Shown here: in pieces, positions 34,031 to 46,347 of the stretch
How positions within the stretch are numbered: the stretch's first letter is position 1
Layout of the letters: each line of letters starts with the position of its first letter
Assembly: GCA_009760855.2 (NCBI GenBank)
Contig: WPIO01000062.1
Span: 188,001 to 252,000 of the forward strand
Reading direction: 5' to 3'
From: Cristatella mucedo
Taxonomy: Eukaryota > Bryozoa > Phylactolaemata > Cristatellidae
Length of the DNA: 64,000 nucleotides
Notes under the pieces: generated by a model
What the model was told of the DNA's origin: nothing
The model's input: only the letters and a program-made list of their open reading frames with translations
Databases searched by the model: none
Translations under genes and position numbers: made by a program

Positions 34031-34632
34031 CGTGGTTATTGTTGGAAGCCCCATACCCATACAAGCATTAGCATTATCAGAGGAAAAAGCCACTCGTCCT
34101 GTCCTCACAACCTCCATGTCAGCGGTTCAGTCGGCCCCTCAGTTGCTGCATTGCTGTACAATCCTTTACCGTGACCTGTGCTTCCATTGCCATGACCTTT
34201 ATTGAAGGTCGTGTCCACCTGTTAAGAGCAAACAGCTTGTCGTTTTATGTGGCATCACAATCTATGCCAATGTTGCTGATCCCTTATCTGGGGGTTTTAG
34301 CCAATTGACGTGAGTCTCAGTGGCATTGTATCTGCCTTCCCCAATAGTTTGTAGGTCATGACCCCAAGAACGAGCTATTTTGCGATCAGACCGCACGTGT
34401 CTCCATAAAAAATATCGTAGCGCATGAATCCAGCTCAGTCGTCACTGCTTCAGTCGTGCTGTAAAGGTCTGTTTTGTCAAAAGTGGGCTGTTCAGAGTTT
34501 TCCCACTGCCGTTCGCCCATCTGCAAAACAACAAAGTCATGATTGTTGTAGGACATTATACTTATCTCTATTTGTCTGTGTATTTTTTATACCTGGTGTT
34601 TGCTTGATTGTTTTAGGACATTGTACTAATAA
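34031..34632. other. Spacer with the left direct repeat
   Basis: No gene is recognised. 34566-34603 is nearly identical to 35950-35986 beyond the neighbouring LINE-A copy. Confidence 0.45.
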
Positions 34633-35949
34633 TATAATAATAATTCACTTGATAAAGCGCCCTCAGAGAACTTAATCTCTCTGTAGGCGCTTTACATTTG
34701 CTGTAAAGTGAAATGCAATGAAATGGTAAGTAAAATCATGCTTGAAAAACAAACGAAATGAATAATATGGTTAGGGGTGACATGCACAGGGTCAGCATGC
34801 AAATATGGTTAGTGGCAGCATGCGCAGTGTCAGCACGCATAAGCACATCAAGGACGAATCACAGGGACCCACTAAATGCTGTCCTAAATAGGTGTGTTTT
34901 TAGGTTCCTTTTAAATGTGGTCAGGTCAGGGGATGTTCTGACGCAGGTCGGGAGGGAGTTACAGGCTTTGGGAGCATATGAACTAAATGTACGGTCTCCA
35001 AAGGATTTGAGGTTTGTACGAGGTATTTCTAGAATGTTGGATTCCGAAAAGCGGGTGGTACGATGCTTGACCTGATGGGGTAGTATATCTGACAGATAGG
35101 CTGCAGCCATAGAATGAAGGGACCTAAAAGTGAGCGACAAAACCTTGAAGTCAATCCGTTGCTTGACTGGTAGCCAGTGCAGGTCGGCGAGAAGTGGAGT
35201 AATGTGGCAACTGCGACGCTCACGACAGACAAGCCTAGCTGCAGAGTTTTGCACCAGCTGCAATCGCCTGATCACACAAACTCACTGCTTACTGGCCTAC
35301 CAGCATCACACATGCTGGTAGGCCAGTAAGCAGTGAGTTGCAGAAGTCGAGACGGGATGTCACGAATGCATGGACCAACTTGGACGTGGTATCTTTATCC
35401 AAACAAGCCCGAATTTTAGCAATGTTATGAAGCTGAAAATAGGCAGATTTGACTGTGGAGCTGATATGGTCGTCTAACGAGAGGTTGCTTTGGAATATGA
35501 CACATAGATTTCGAGCTGATTCAAGTGGAGATATGCTGGCAGAGCCAATTTTGAGAGTCAGCCTTTCCAATCTCTGTATCACACTGGGTTTGCCCATAAC
35601 TAGTAAGTTAGTTTTATCATCGTTAAGTTTTAGAAAATTTGCTGCTATCCATGTGCGTATGTCATCGATGCATGCATGCAGCTAGTGAGTTTAGAGAATT
35701 TGAGGTGCTCGAAGGCAGGGAGGGATCAAAGCAAAGGTACAACTGAGTGTCATCTGCATAGAAGTGAAAGCCTAGATTGTGCTTGGCAATCACATCAGCA
35801 AGAGGCAGAGTATAAACCGTGAAAAGAACCGGACCTAGCACTGTGCCCTGAGGTACTCCATATTTCAGAGGTACTTCAGATGATCTTTGTCCATTCACGT
35901 CAATACTCTGGAGTCTCCCACTGAGATAGGACCTGAACCACATACTAAG
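34633..35949 (-). mobile_element. LINE-A copy, minus strand, with hairpin
   Basis: Minus-strand order: RT segment ('VPLKYGVPQGTVLGPVLFTV', catalytic F-Y-A-D-D-T near 35765), 'LGVI/VMFQ' region, C-terminal region (frame 34859-35275, intact for 138 codons to 'SGSL'), 3' UTR, and stem-loop tail at 34650-34700. The frame is broken by a 61-bp hairpin at 35279-35339. It is one of the younger copies, judged by its similarity to 46977-47492 and 61408-62198. Confidence 0.93.
35279..35339. repeat. Perfect 28-bp hairpin inside LINE-A
   Basis: Arms 35279-35306 and 35312-35339 are perfect inverted copies separated by the 5-nt loop cacac. Only the right arm exists in other LINE-A copies (compare 62010-62040), so the left arm is an added inverted duplicate. 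Confidence 0.95.
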
Positions 35950-36030
35950 CTCTATTTGTCTGTGTATTTTTAAACTTGGTGTTTGCATATCTTTTTTGAT
36001 GTAGCTGGCTGATTTGTAAAATAAATGTCC

Positions 36031-36753
36031 AAGCAAAAAACATGCTGCCTACCATGATGCATCAGCTTTGTCGATGCTCTGCAAACCAACGAGTAGCAAT
36101 TTCATGCAGCTTCAATTTTGACCGCAGTCGCTCGACAGGAAGATTGCATACCACCTGAAATCAATTATAACTAACTTACGTATTCGAGTCTTAATTATAA
36201 ACATGCACATTCATTTATGCAGAACACTGGGGGATTTGGCTCGAGCATGCAAAAAGAAATTTAAAGCCGAGTTTATAAAGCCCTGTTTTGCATGCCGAAC
36301 AAAAGTGGTCTCGATAGCTTAGTCGATAGAACACTGAACCAGTAACCTAGAGATAGTAGTATTTTCCCTGCTAGAGTCAAAATTATTTTCTCTGGTATTC
36401 GTCCCATGACCTTAAGTTGCTCTGCAGTTCAAACAAAAATTATGATTTCTTAGCTGTCGAACTGCTATTAGGGTCGAGTTCAGATCCTGTTTTAGCTGAG
36501 TTTTAACTATGTAGCAGCTGTGCAAGGGTGATCAAATTGCATGCATATGCTGACCAGTCGAGTATTAGTATGAACTGGCTGTTTTTATTTTAGCGCTGAG
36601 CTGCTGCAAATGCTTAGTAACCATTTGCTCACCATTCCCTAGTGCAATGTGATGCTGACTAAACGTCTTTAGAGCACAAGTCATTGGGAGGGGGCATGCC
36701 TCTGGTCAAACCTGGTGTTACTTAGGTTTTTGGGCCTGCCTACGCAGGAATAC
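36031..36753. other. Intergenic DNA
   Basis: Nothing was recognised apart from the right direct repeat at 35950-35986 just before it. Confidence 0.4.
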
Positions 36754-37375
36754 CAACTCGAAGTTGGTCCATGCATTAGTGACATCCTGTCTCGACTTTT
36801 GTCACTCACTGTTTGCAGGTCTTCCGGCCTATGCAATCAGGCACTTGCAGCTGGTGCAAAGCTCTTTTGCTAGGCTGGTCTGTCATGAGTGTTGCAATAG
36901 CCACATCACACCATTTCTCATCGACCTGCACTGGCTTCCTTTCGAGCATGCATCGATTTCAAAGTTTTGTCCCTCTAAGGCCCCTTCATTCTCTCGAGAC
37001 AGCCTACCTTTCAGAACTGCTCTCTGTCAGGTTGGGTATCCTACCACCAGCTCGTCTGACTCAAGTAATTTTTGCTGTGCTTCGAACCAACCTCTGATCC
37101 TTTGGAGACCGTGTCTTTAGTTCGTATGCTCCCATAGCCTGAATTTCACTCACAACTGATGTCATGACATCTCTTGACTTGACAATTAAAATACGGGGTA
37201 AAATTCACCTTTTCCTAACAACATTTTCTGGGTCCTTGTACTTGTCGTTTGTGTGTGTATGCATGGTGACTGCATGCTGCCGTGAAACATACTGACATGC
37301 TTCCTTTACAGCACATGTAAAGAGCTTAGAAAAAGATTTAGTTCTCGGAGGTGGTATACACATGTATTGTTATTA
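36754..37375 (+). mobile_element. LINE-A copy, diverged
   Basis: It begins at 'KLVHALVTSCLDFCHSLFAG' and passes 'RHLQLVQSS' and 'DLHWLP' (about 36927) to a stem-loop tail (37318-37375). Substitution level is high. Confidence 0.87.
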
Positions 37376-38236
37376 CGCAGAAATTGTAAATCCTGATCCC
37401 ATAAATTGGCTTTCTCAGAATGTCTCCTATAGCCTCTGTATGCAATCTGGGTGTCTTGTTACAAAATGACCTTTCTCTAGATGACCACATCAGCTCCATG
37501 GTCAAGTCTGCCTTTTTCACCTACATAACACTGTAAAAATTCAGCCGGGCTTAGATCAGGACACCACAGCCAAGCTGGTCCATTCTTGCTTCATTCCATT
37601 CTTCATTCAATTCATTCTGTGACATCCTATCAGCAATTAACTAACTTGACTCGCGGGTCTTCTTACCAGTGCAGTAAGATGCTTGCAGTTGATGCAGGAT
37701 GCATCAGCTTGGCATCTCTGTGGTGATTGTTGCCACTACCGTATGACATCTGTTTTCACCGATCTGTTTTGGCTAGCCATCAAGCCAATCTATCGGCTTC
37801 AGAGTTTTATAATTTTATTATCGTTCCATCCTTTCTGTTATTTCCGTGTAACTATCCGAAATACTTACTAATCAGGTTTCCTGATGCACCACTCGCTCAT
37901 CTTGCTCTGGTCGTTTGGCACCTCTGATGAGCTTTAAATTCCTTGGAGACTGTGCCTTCGGTTTGTATACTTATAAATGCTTGAATTCACTTCCGACTGA
38001 CATCACATCATCTCGTGACTTGAAGGCATTCCAAAAGAAGTGGAAAGCCTTCCTGTTCCTCGTAGTCTTTGCTCCGTCAGAGTGAGTTCTCCTTTGTGTG
38101 CTTGTGCATGCTAAAATTGTGCATCCTGTAACTAACCTTATGACTAGCTTCTTTTTCAGCATTTTCGAAGTGCCTCGAAAGAAATTTGGTTTGAAATTAT
38201 TAGGATGCTATATGGACGTATTATTGTTATCACTAT
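37376..38236 (+). mobile_element. LINE-A copy, tandem to the previous one
   Basis: It starts directly at the tail of the preceding copy with the 'IGSASISP'-like segment (37378-37430), continues to 'DDHISSMVKSAFF' and a decayed C-terminal region, and ends with a tail at about 38160-38236. A head-to-tail neighbour, heavily frameshifted. Confidence 0.8.
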
Positions 38237-40895
38237 CTCCCTACATCGAATGTCCGGCTCAGTAGCGTATACACTGTCCTTCAAGTATCGCTGTCACTAC
38301 CATAGTCACTGCATCGTTCTCCCATTGGCTCAGTGCGCATTGTTTCTACAGGGCTGAGCTTGATTAGCTAGTTAAAAAGACTTCCGTTGGCCTCTTAGCT
38401 TCGCTTGAATCCAAACGATGAAACCTGTACTGTCGATGCCTGCTGAATGAGTGACGAGGTCTGCTAATGTGGCTTTTGCTCTCAGATTTCTTATTTTTAT
38501 TTCGTGTCATTTGGCTTGTTTAGACACTTGGTGTCTATTCACCGTTGACGGTACACGAAAGTGGGCAAATTAAAGCATGTACGTTTCTCTATCTGGGGTT
38601 CGGATGGAGTTCTGCCAATACCAGACTAGCATGTCCAGTACCCTGACTAGGTTTACTCTTAGGCCGTGGTGATGGCAAGGGTGAAGGGTTTGGCTCTGTT
38701 TGCTGGCTGCCCTACGACCTTGCCAAGTGGCCGAGAGCCATTATGCATGCCACAAGAGTCTGGGTCAAGGTTTTATTTCTTTTGCGCTGCTGGTCTGGTT
38801 TGCAAGCAATCTGTGTCATCCATGCTGATGCAGTTGAAGGCTGTTGATGATGGTTGATTTGTTGAGTCTACATCAAAACGTCTATGTTGTCATTTATTTA
38901 TTATTTTATGTGATTCTAGTGGCTGTTGTTGACTCGTCGGAGTGGAGGGGGTTGCTGATGCTCTGCCAACTGGGGCAATAGAAAATCTGTAAATCCATGA
39001 TCACCGGCCTTAATGTTCCCTACAGGTCCTTCGGTGGGCATTAGTGAATATTTGTTAGACCTTTATGGTGAGCGTCGGAGTCTTTTTTGTTGCCTCTGGT
39101 AGTGGCTGCTGTTGGCTTGTGAATCGATGAGCTGATGAGTAAGTACAAACAGCATGTCATACTAGCTATATACGTACATGAGCTGTTCGGTTAGTCATGT
39201 TTGTTGGTTGGCACTGAGACCTTCGGCTACAAAGATGGTGTGCCTCTGGAAAACCCATGCGAACGTGCTATTTACTTATCGATACACTGTCTAATCAAGG
39301 AATATGCCTCATGAATTACTTTGCTTTGACTACTTGTGGACTCCAGCTCGGCGGTGAACCTTTGGTTAGTGCTCTATGCTCGGTCTGAGGGACTTATCTA
39401 CAACTTGCCATATGCCGGAGCATTTATGGCTGACCTTCTGAGTATTGCAAGCGAAGTAAAGAAAGAGATGACATACATTACGTGGCATTAGATTTATCAG
39501 AGAAGGGAAGGCATGTTCTGTATGCTTTGTGACTGTTTTCTGATGCAGGTCTTCAGTTGGGATGAGGTCTCTTAAGGATATGGAATTGCATTCTGAAAAG
39601 CATTACTGTTTTGAGCTAACATGGTGAGGATAGCTTTTAGAAATGAATGAAGAGGCCGGGATTGTATCCTAATCGGGTGCATGGGCTTTTATTAGCATTA
39701 AGTCTTGCTGACATTTAATGAGAAAATCAGAAAGCCAACAGTCTTAAGCTTATTCAAATGTACCTGAACGCATGATCATGTACATTAGCACAGCACATAA
39801 AAAGGGAATTCAAACATTAACTTATTGAAGACACCTGTAAGCACAAAAGATGCTACCAACTTGCATGTGGGTCACCAACCTAAGTTTATCGCAGAAGAAG
39901 CTGCAGACTTACTGGTAAGTCACCTACCAAGTCTATCATCTTGGTTGATAATATAAAAAAAGTTTGTTTTGAACCCAACTATTGAATTTATGCAGCGATG
40001 AAGTGACTCAAAGGGTTAGATGCAGTGAATGCCACTCAGCAGGTAGTCCGAAAAGCCAAGACAGATTAGTGTCAGCTCACAAAACAGGGTGATTGCAACA
40101 ACAATCCTAAAAGCACCAGTATATGTAAGTTCTCTTCGTGGACCTCTCGTTGGTTAGGGCATCGGATTTTGCCTGTCAGTATAATTGAGTTGGGTCTTTT
40201 TTAATGTCAGAGACTTTATGAAGCATTTGGCTGCTGACTTGGTGCTTAGCTTAACCCATAGCCTTTTAGAGGCGACTGACTACATTACCAAATTGTCAGA
40301 ACGATCGGCATGGCTGGTAATGGAATAATATAGTCTAATGTGAATCAACTTGGCAATTGATATAGCTTGTTTTGGCTTTTTTTCACAACCGGCACAATTG
40401 GCTTATAGGGACCGTGGTCGATACTATTATCTAAGAACCTTTTAGGGAAATAAAATTCTGTTCCCAAACTTTTTTCAAAGATTCCTCAGAGAATAGAATA
40501 CATGCTTAAGTAAAGCCCAATAAGATATAACGGTTATAAAAAATAGTGTCGCCTGTATGAAAGACTGGGTACTTCCTTGCGAGTTGTGTACCAGCTTTTG
40601 GTAGCTTGTAGCATGGAAGATTTGCCAAACCGGCTGTGCTGCTTATGTAAGAGTGATTCTGCTGCCCAGTCAACCAGCTCCTCTAATGTTTGCAGCCCTG
40701 CCGTGAGTCGGCAATCAAGTACCTAGAATCAAAATTGTAAGAGTCTGATTTGGACTACTTGCGAACCATTTATAGAGAAGTATTTTCTTGCTACTGGTTT
40801 AGCTTCAGTACCTACAAGCTAGCCACTACCCCTTTTCATCCTGCTCATGTTTGAGTCTGTAGATGTGTGCTTGCATTTGGACTAGTCTTTGCCTC

Positions 40896-40898
<3 letters not shown>
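38237..40898. other. Long intergenic stretch, nothing assigned
   Basis: 2.6 kb without a recognised LINE, SINE or tandem repeat and without an open frame that has splice support (38666-38857 is the longest). It could be intronic. Confidence 0.4.

Positions 40899-40975
<77 letters not shown>
40899..40975. repeat. (GT)n microsatellite
   Basis: Uninterrupted GT dinucleotides over about 76 bp. Confidence 0.97.
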
Positions 40976-40976
<1 letters not shown>

Positions 40977-41135
40977 CACTCAGTCAGTCAGTAACTCGGT
41001 TGGTCGGTGGGTCAGTCCGTCTGCCTCTCAGTCTGTCCATCTCTTTCCTCCGGCGAGTCGTGTGTTTAAAAGCCTGTGCTCATGCATCATGTATTTGTTA
41101 CTCGTGAGTCATATTAGGACTGCCAATCAATAACA

Positions 41136-41200
41136 GTGCCTAGAGAGAGATTCAGTTCTCTGAGGGTGCTATACAAATGTATTTTTATTATTATTAATAT
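41136..41200 (+). mobile_element. LINE-A/SINE-2 tail remnant
   Basis: 'gagagagattcagttctctg' stem-loop, 'gtgctatacaaatgtatttt' and ATT repeats. Confidence 0.75.
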
Positions 41201-41603
41201 CAAAATGTGCCACATATCTAGTATATTTACGGTATTTTTAATGTCGGTGAAGTATTGTAATCGAAATTGTATCGGTCAGGATGTATAGAGAATAGTATTA
41301 TATGCCCAGGACCAGTTCACCGTTGTACTGTTCAGGCAGTCATGAGCAGCGCTAGTAGGTATGGATATTAGGGCCCATGGAGTCCCAGTCTTATCCGTGA
41401 CCGAGATCATGTAACTCTTGGGCAGTCTTTGGCTAGTCCTAAACCGCACATGGTGAACACCCTGAGCCTATCAGCCCCCTCCCAGAGCCACAGAGCCACT
41501 AGGTCAGGCAACCAAGACACCTAAAACACCTCTTGAGGCTAATGTAAGATAACAAAGAATAATCCCATGACAGAGAATCTTTTAATTTCTTGCCTTGCAA
41601 GAC

Positions 41604-41657
41604 TCGCTCTCTCTCTCTCTCTCTTTCTCATACCTAATTGTGTGTCTATTTCCTCTC

Positions 41658-41712
<55 letters not shown>

Positions 41713-41869
41713 ACTCTCTCTCACTTTCTCTGTCACTCACTGTTCTTTCTTCATCTCTCTCTCTCCACCCATGTCTCTATATATCTTATCTCTATCTCTA
41801 CTCTGTATCTGCCTCTTAATCTCTTTGTCTCTCTGATAATCTCTTTCTCTACGTTCTCTCTATTTATCA

Positions 41870-41942
<73 letters not shown>
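41604..41942. repeat. CT-rich and (AC)n microsatellite cluster
   Basis: CT tracts at 41604-41625 and 41662-41709, CT-rich variants to 41870, then AC at 41871-41942 with a single G interruption. Serine/leucine-repeat frames here are artefacts. Confidence 0.95.
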
Positions 41943-41944
<2 letters not shown>

Positions 41945-42730
41945 TGTCTCTCTGCCTTTATCGTAGCATTCGACAATTTAATCCGATGTTGCTGCCTGCA
42001 CCAAAAATCCCGTGTTGTATAACTTGTTTTCCCTAGGGCTTCCTGGCGTGGTTCACAGGGCTGTTAGCCTTGATCTACCAGCAGGCAAATAAATGCCGAA
42101 CGCTACACGCACCATATCCTCTTTAAAATTACTTGGTCGGCAAAGCCGCAAGCCTTCATTCCCCACCGTACCATATACCCGTGAAGCTGGGAGCACACAG
42201 TATGCATCTCCTGAAATAGAACGATGGGAAGTATTTGCACACTAGCAACAGTATCAATATCTGTTTGATTTCACACAGCCTGTATAAGTGATGCAAAATA
42301 ACTCTGTGCATGTAAGTGTTTACTTATACTAATAATTACAGAGTCTTAGACCTGATAAATATGGAAACTAGGAAACAAAGTCTCTTAAGTTCCTCGAGAA
42401 CTTGCGCCAACAGCAGCATCTCCCCCCCCCCACCAGTGGGGCTAAGTTAATATAGCCGTACTGTTACAGGAAGTTGAGGGGACGACCACTGGCCTATCTC
42501 CATACATATGCATATGTGTGAGTGGAACTTTGAAGGACGCCCAGATTTCCTGTTGCCTGGTACTAGCTGGAACTAGCTGAAGCTATAAGCTAGGATTGGA
42601 AGCAGGTTCGGCCGACTGAACGGTATTTCTACCGCGGGTGTCACCTGTTCTTGGTGTGGCAGGTTAGTAGATAATACAAACTGCTAATTCTTAAGCTGAT
42701 TCCGAATTCATTTGATTCGCGACTTCTTAC
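41943..42730. other. Unassigned DNA
   Basis: A poly-C run lies at about 42421-42431. No gene or repeat family was recognised. Confidence 0.4.
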
Positions 42731-42891
42731 ATGCATTCTAATTTTTAGAAATGTCATCGTACATATGGCAGGATAACTGCAGTTATTAGGGTACCAGGTC
42801 ATTGGCCACTGAAGTGTTTCCGCAGTCGGCCTGACTCCAGCTATTATTGGCAAGTTAAAGGTAGCTGCACTGACTAACGTTTGTATACTAC
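42731..42891 (-). CDS. Possible internal exon, hypothetical protein
   Basis: A 161-bp minus-strand unit (phase 1 to 0) between acceptor GTTCTCATTGCCAG and donor GCAT|GTAAGA. The frame reads 'SIQTLVSAATFNLPIIAGVR', then 'TLQWPMTWYPNNCSYPAICT', with two cysteines that could pair. No partner exon was identified nearby, and no family is recognised. Confidence 0.4.
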
Positions 42892-43154
42892 CTGGCAATG
42901 AGAACTTCCCCCCCCCCCTGCTAACAATGCACAGCAAAAAGAATGGCGGTGGCTATGACTGGACATATATTGTCTGTCAGACTCTTGCTGTAACCGAAAT
43001 GTCCCGCATGAGCCTCAAAAAAAAAAAATGTATCTTCATTTTGTCCTGAAGGGCTGCAAGGAGCATGCCCCCCTGGCCCTTCGCCCCCTGTGCATTTCGG
43101 CCTGTGTGAGGCCCACCCTTCTGCAAATGGCTGGCCTGTGTACCCTCAGGGTGG

Positions 43155-43597
43155 ATTTTGGTTGAGCTCCTTCAGGCCTAGCTTAACTGCTGCACCTGTC
43201 TCAGCTTGCCTATGCCCTCGGGCTCTCTCTCGAAGGACAATAAATTAGTCGCTCCATTCTTTCACTTAAACACCCTTGGTGACAGAGGCTTTTTCTCAAG
43301 CTGTCTCTGACTGATCCTAGACTGTTATAAATCACTTCCACAATTGCTATGTGACGGCATTGTTTATCCTACTACCGACTTTGGCACGTCCTTTTCAGCA
43401 GTCCTGTCCATGCTACTCACTTCCTCGACGGTCCTCCTGACTCATCTATGCTTCTCTCTTTCCCTTTGTTGCATGAGATAAAGCCTGTTGGCCACCCCTC
43501 ATGAGCACCGACGGTGCATACGTTATAGACGACTCGCCAGCCTAAGGTCTGCACAGCCTGTGTGGCTTTCTGTGAGTTGCAGACAGAGATACCAGAC
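43155..43597 (+). mobile_element. LINE-B 3' end, decayed
   Basis: Plus strand: 'gacaataaattagtcgctcc' (the NKLV segment of LINE-B), 'gtgacagaggctttttctca', 'tgttgcatgagataaagcct', and the terminal 'tgagttgcagacagagatac'. Several deletions. Confidence 0.78.
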
Positions 43598-45885
43598 TGG
43601 CATAGCCTATCTGTTGGACTCTGACTGAGGGATGCACCTACCGAGCTCACAATAAGCTCTCACTGTGCTGGCTAGAGGTAGTGAGAGTTCTGAGTGCAAA
43701 GCACTAGGAGTTTGTATGACCTTAATAACAGGTTGAGACACATTGTGTCTCGGGGATGACATTATTAGTGCAACTTGTTTCAGGTGCGCCCTGCGTAGCT
43801 GCTGGAGACCCCCCCAATATGATTAGTGTCAATCCGAAAACTTACCACCAGGAAGATTCGCACCCGGAACCCCAGGATCCAGAAGGACACATTAGGCGAT
43901 CAGGATGGCTGCGCCTGGTTTGCCCTGCTTTTAAAAACCCAATAGAAGTGGTCAAAAACAAAATGCCGTGTTAAACTGGAGTCAAGTGAAGAGCCACAGA
44001 GCTTTGGTGAATTAGCCTGCTGCTCTTGTTAAAGTAAAGTTTGACTGACTCGATAGCCTCATTTATATAGTAATAATATTAATTATTATTATTAAGGTAT
44101 TTGTTTAGCCCCACAAGAAAACTACATCTCTTTTGGGGCAATTTTGCTGCCAAGGAAACAGTTGTAGAGAAGCTTTCTGGTGGCTCAATGTTGAATCTCC
44201 TGTGTTGCCTCGGATGCAATAAACTGTTCCTGTAGGCCTCTACCAATTGTCTACTGCACAGTTTTTTGTCATTTGCTTTCAAGAAGTTAGAAGAGATTTG
44301 GGAGCTAATTTCTGAAAAAGTTCAAATTCGGGTACTTAGCTACAAAAATGCACTCGTTCTTGCACTCGGATCTAAAGAAGTGATACATCCGAGTTTTATC
44401 AGAGTGGAGGTATAAGGAAATGCCTTGACCATACGGGCTTGTGATATGTGCTGAGAGTAGAAGTGGCATCGGCAAGGCACCGATCCCTTGAAAGTCGCAT
44501 CGTACTTCCTAGTTGTGCGAGCCTTTTCGCAGTCTCTGAGCCTGCTTGCTGGGCTGAATGTGGCTGGACCTACTGTGGGAGGGTTCGAGTTCCTATGTAG
44601 TACTACTTCACAGTTGAATGGCATATTTTATCCTTGGAATGGAAAACGAATTGCTTAGTTACCCTCGAAGTTGAAATCACACTCTCATACATTGGTGGCT
44701 ATCACGCTCTTGTACATTGGTGGCTAACGTCCTCGATCGCCAGTGCTGTTGAGGGAAAAGCAGAAGTTAGACTTTTGTGCAAAAGCATTTGACCCTCTTG
44801 GCTCGCCTGGCTACATGAAGCCCTGGGACCTAAGAGATTAAGAAACGGCACCGACCGTTTACCGATCGTTCTTTATCCAACATGTCGCAATGAACACCTC
44901 TAATTATAGTCAACACTCTTAAACTCTAAAGATAGTCTTTATCATACTGGCAAATGGAATCTAAGGGCTTAGGCAGTATTAAGCCAACAAGGAGCTCTTC
45001 AAATTGCCAGTGGCAATCACTCATAAGAAGGCCAAAGGGGCGGAGCCAAGGCGTGGTGGAATCCGATACCAGCAACAAAAGTTGCTTGTTAGCCAAATGT
45101 TTCATGTAACAAGCACCACGAGGCACAGAAAATATTATGATGCCAGAGTTAGACCAACCGGTGAAGGGGGAATGTCCAGAAAATACTTATAAAATGTTCA
45201 CGACAATTGAATATTTGTTTGGGTACCTTTCAGAAGACAGATATGTTTGAAATTGGATCGTAAGTGCTCATGACTTCCACCTAAAGGAAAAAAGGATCAT
45301 GCAAATGTCAAATCTGGATGTAAACCGAAAGCAACATATCTACAAAATAAAAAGTTTACCGATCTCCTAATTATCTGCGACTTGTATACCCAACTCGCTG
45401 AACCTTGGTAGATCGAGGTACATTCGCGAAGCTTGGTGAGGTGCATTCTTGTGACATTTATATATCTTAATTTTCAAGTAGCTTGATGTCTTGCAAATTC
45501 CATAGCTCGGTCAATAATTCACGTACCAGAGTAAAATTTGAATTTCGAGTTCAGCTCTGCTTGTTCGACAGGATTTTAGAAAATTTCTGATTTCGGTTGG
45601 ATAAGTGTTGCCATATATGTCCATGATTGTAGAAAATAAAGGTCCATGGTGACGTTTGATGGCGTATACAGCCAAATGTATCCAACTAAAATAAGAAGTT
45701 TGATTCAAGAATTAGTTGTCTGGGATGCTAGCGATCGGTATCAAAAGTAGTGTGCTTAATAGCCGACTCTTAGCACACATGCACATTATTCTGCCTTTAT
45801 TGTTCAATCTTAAGATATTCAGTCATTTAGGTCGTTGTAAACTTATATTTATTTAAATTTGGTTCCAGCTTATTTACTGTTATCT
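43598..45885. other. Unassigned DNA with weak signals
   Basis: A plus-strand frame at 43785-43974 follows an acceptor-like AACTTGTTTCAG, and a minus-strand unit there ends at GGTG|GTAAGT; both remain open questions. 44085-44140 carries a decayed LINE/SINE tail on the minus strand. 44575-44590 has a B-box-like GGTTCGAGTTCC without a matching A-box. Confidence 0.35.
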
Positions 45886-46347
45886 CTCTCAGCTCACTTT
45901 CTCTCAATCAAAGATGTATTTGACCAGTCCAGAGTTGCTCAATTAGCCACTTTTCCTAAGCCATATAGTGGACTAGCGCTACGACATAGCCTAGGTTTTG
46001 TCTGCCAAGTATTGGATTTCCAAGTACGAATTGCCATGATAGTAGGGTAAGTTGTGGTCAGTGTGCTCAAATTAACCCAACAGCACTATAATCAACTCCT
46101 GTAAAGATGGCGTTTTATGTAATATAATATAATTCATTTGTATATCGCCCTAAGAGAAGTTAATCTCTATTCAGGTGCTCCACATTTGCCACAGGGCTCG
46201 AGCCCACGACTTCGGTGGGTCCTTGGTCGGGGCGAGCACCTTAGCCACTGAGCCAAACCAGCTCCAGAATAGAGCAGATAGAAACTTCCCCTTCACCAGC
46301 TCATGCCGGAAGCCTGTGGCTTTGCAAGACACTGAATTGTAAAGCCA
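45886..46347. repeat. Inverted segmental duplication, copy 1
   Basis: This segment matches 54476-54948 in reverse complement over its whole length, including the SINE-2 inside it. Ends are defined by loss of similarity after 'aaagcca' (46347) and before 'cagctcac' (about 45891). Confidence 0.9.
46121..46265 (-). mobile_element. SINE-2 copy inside the duplicated segment
   Basis: Minus strand: 'gagctggtttggctcagtgg' with A-box TGGCTCAGTGG, 'gggctcgagccc' at the B-box, then the stem-loop tail and 'aaatgaattatattatatta'. Full length and close to consensus. Confidence 0.88.

Noticed and set aside
41539-42036. Serine/leucine-rich frames near 41.6 kb
   Set aside because: Produced by CT and AC microsatellites.
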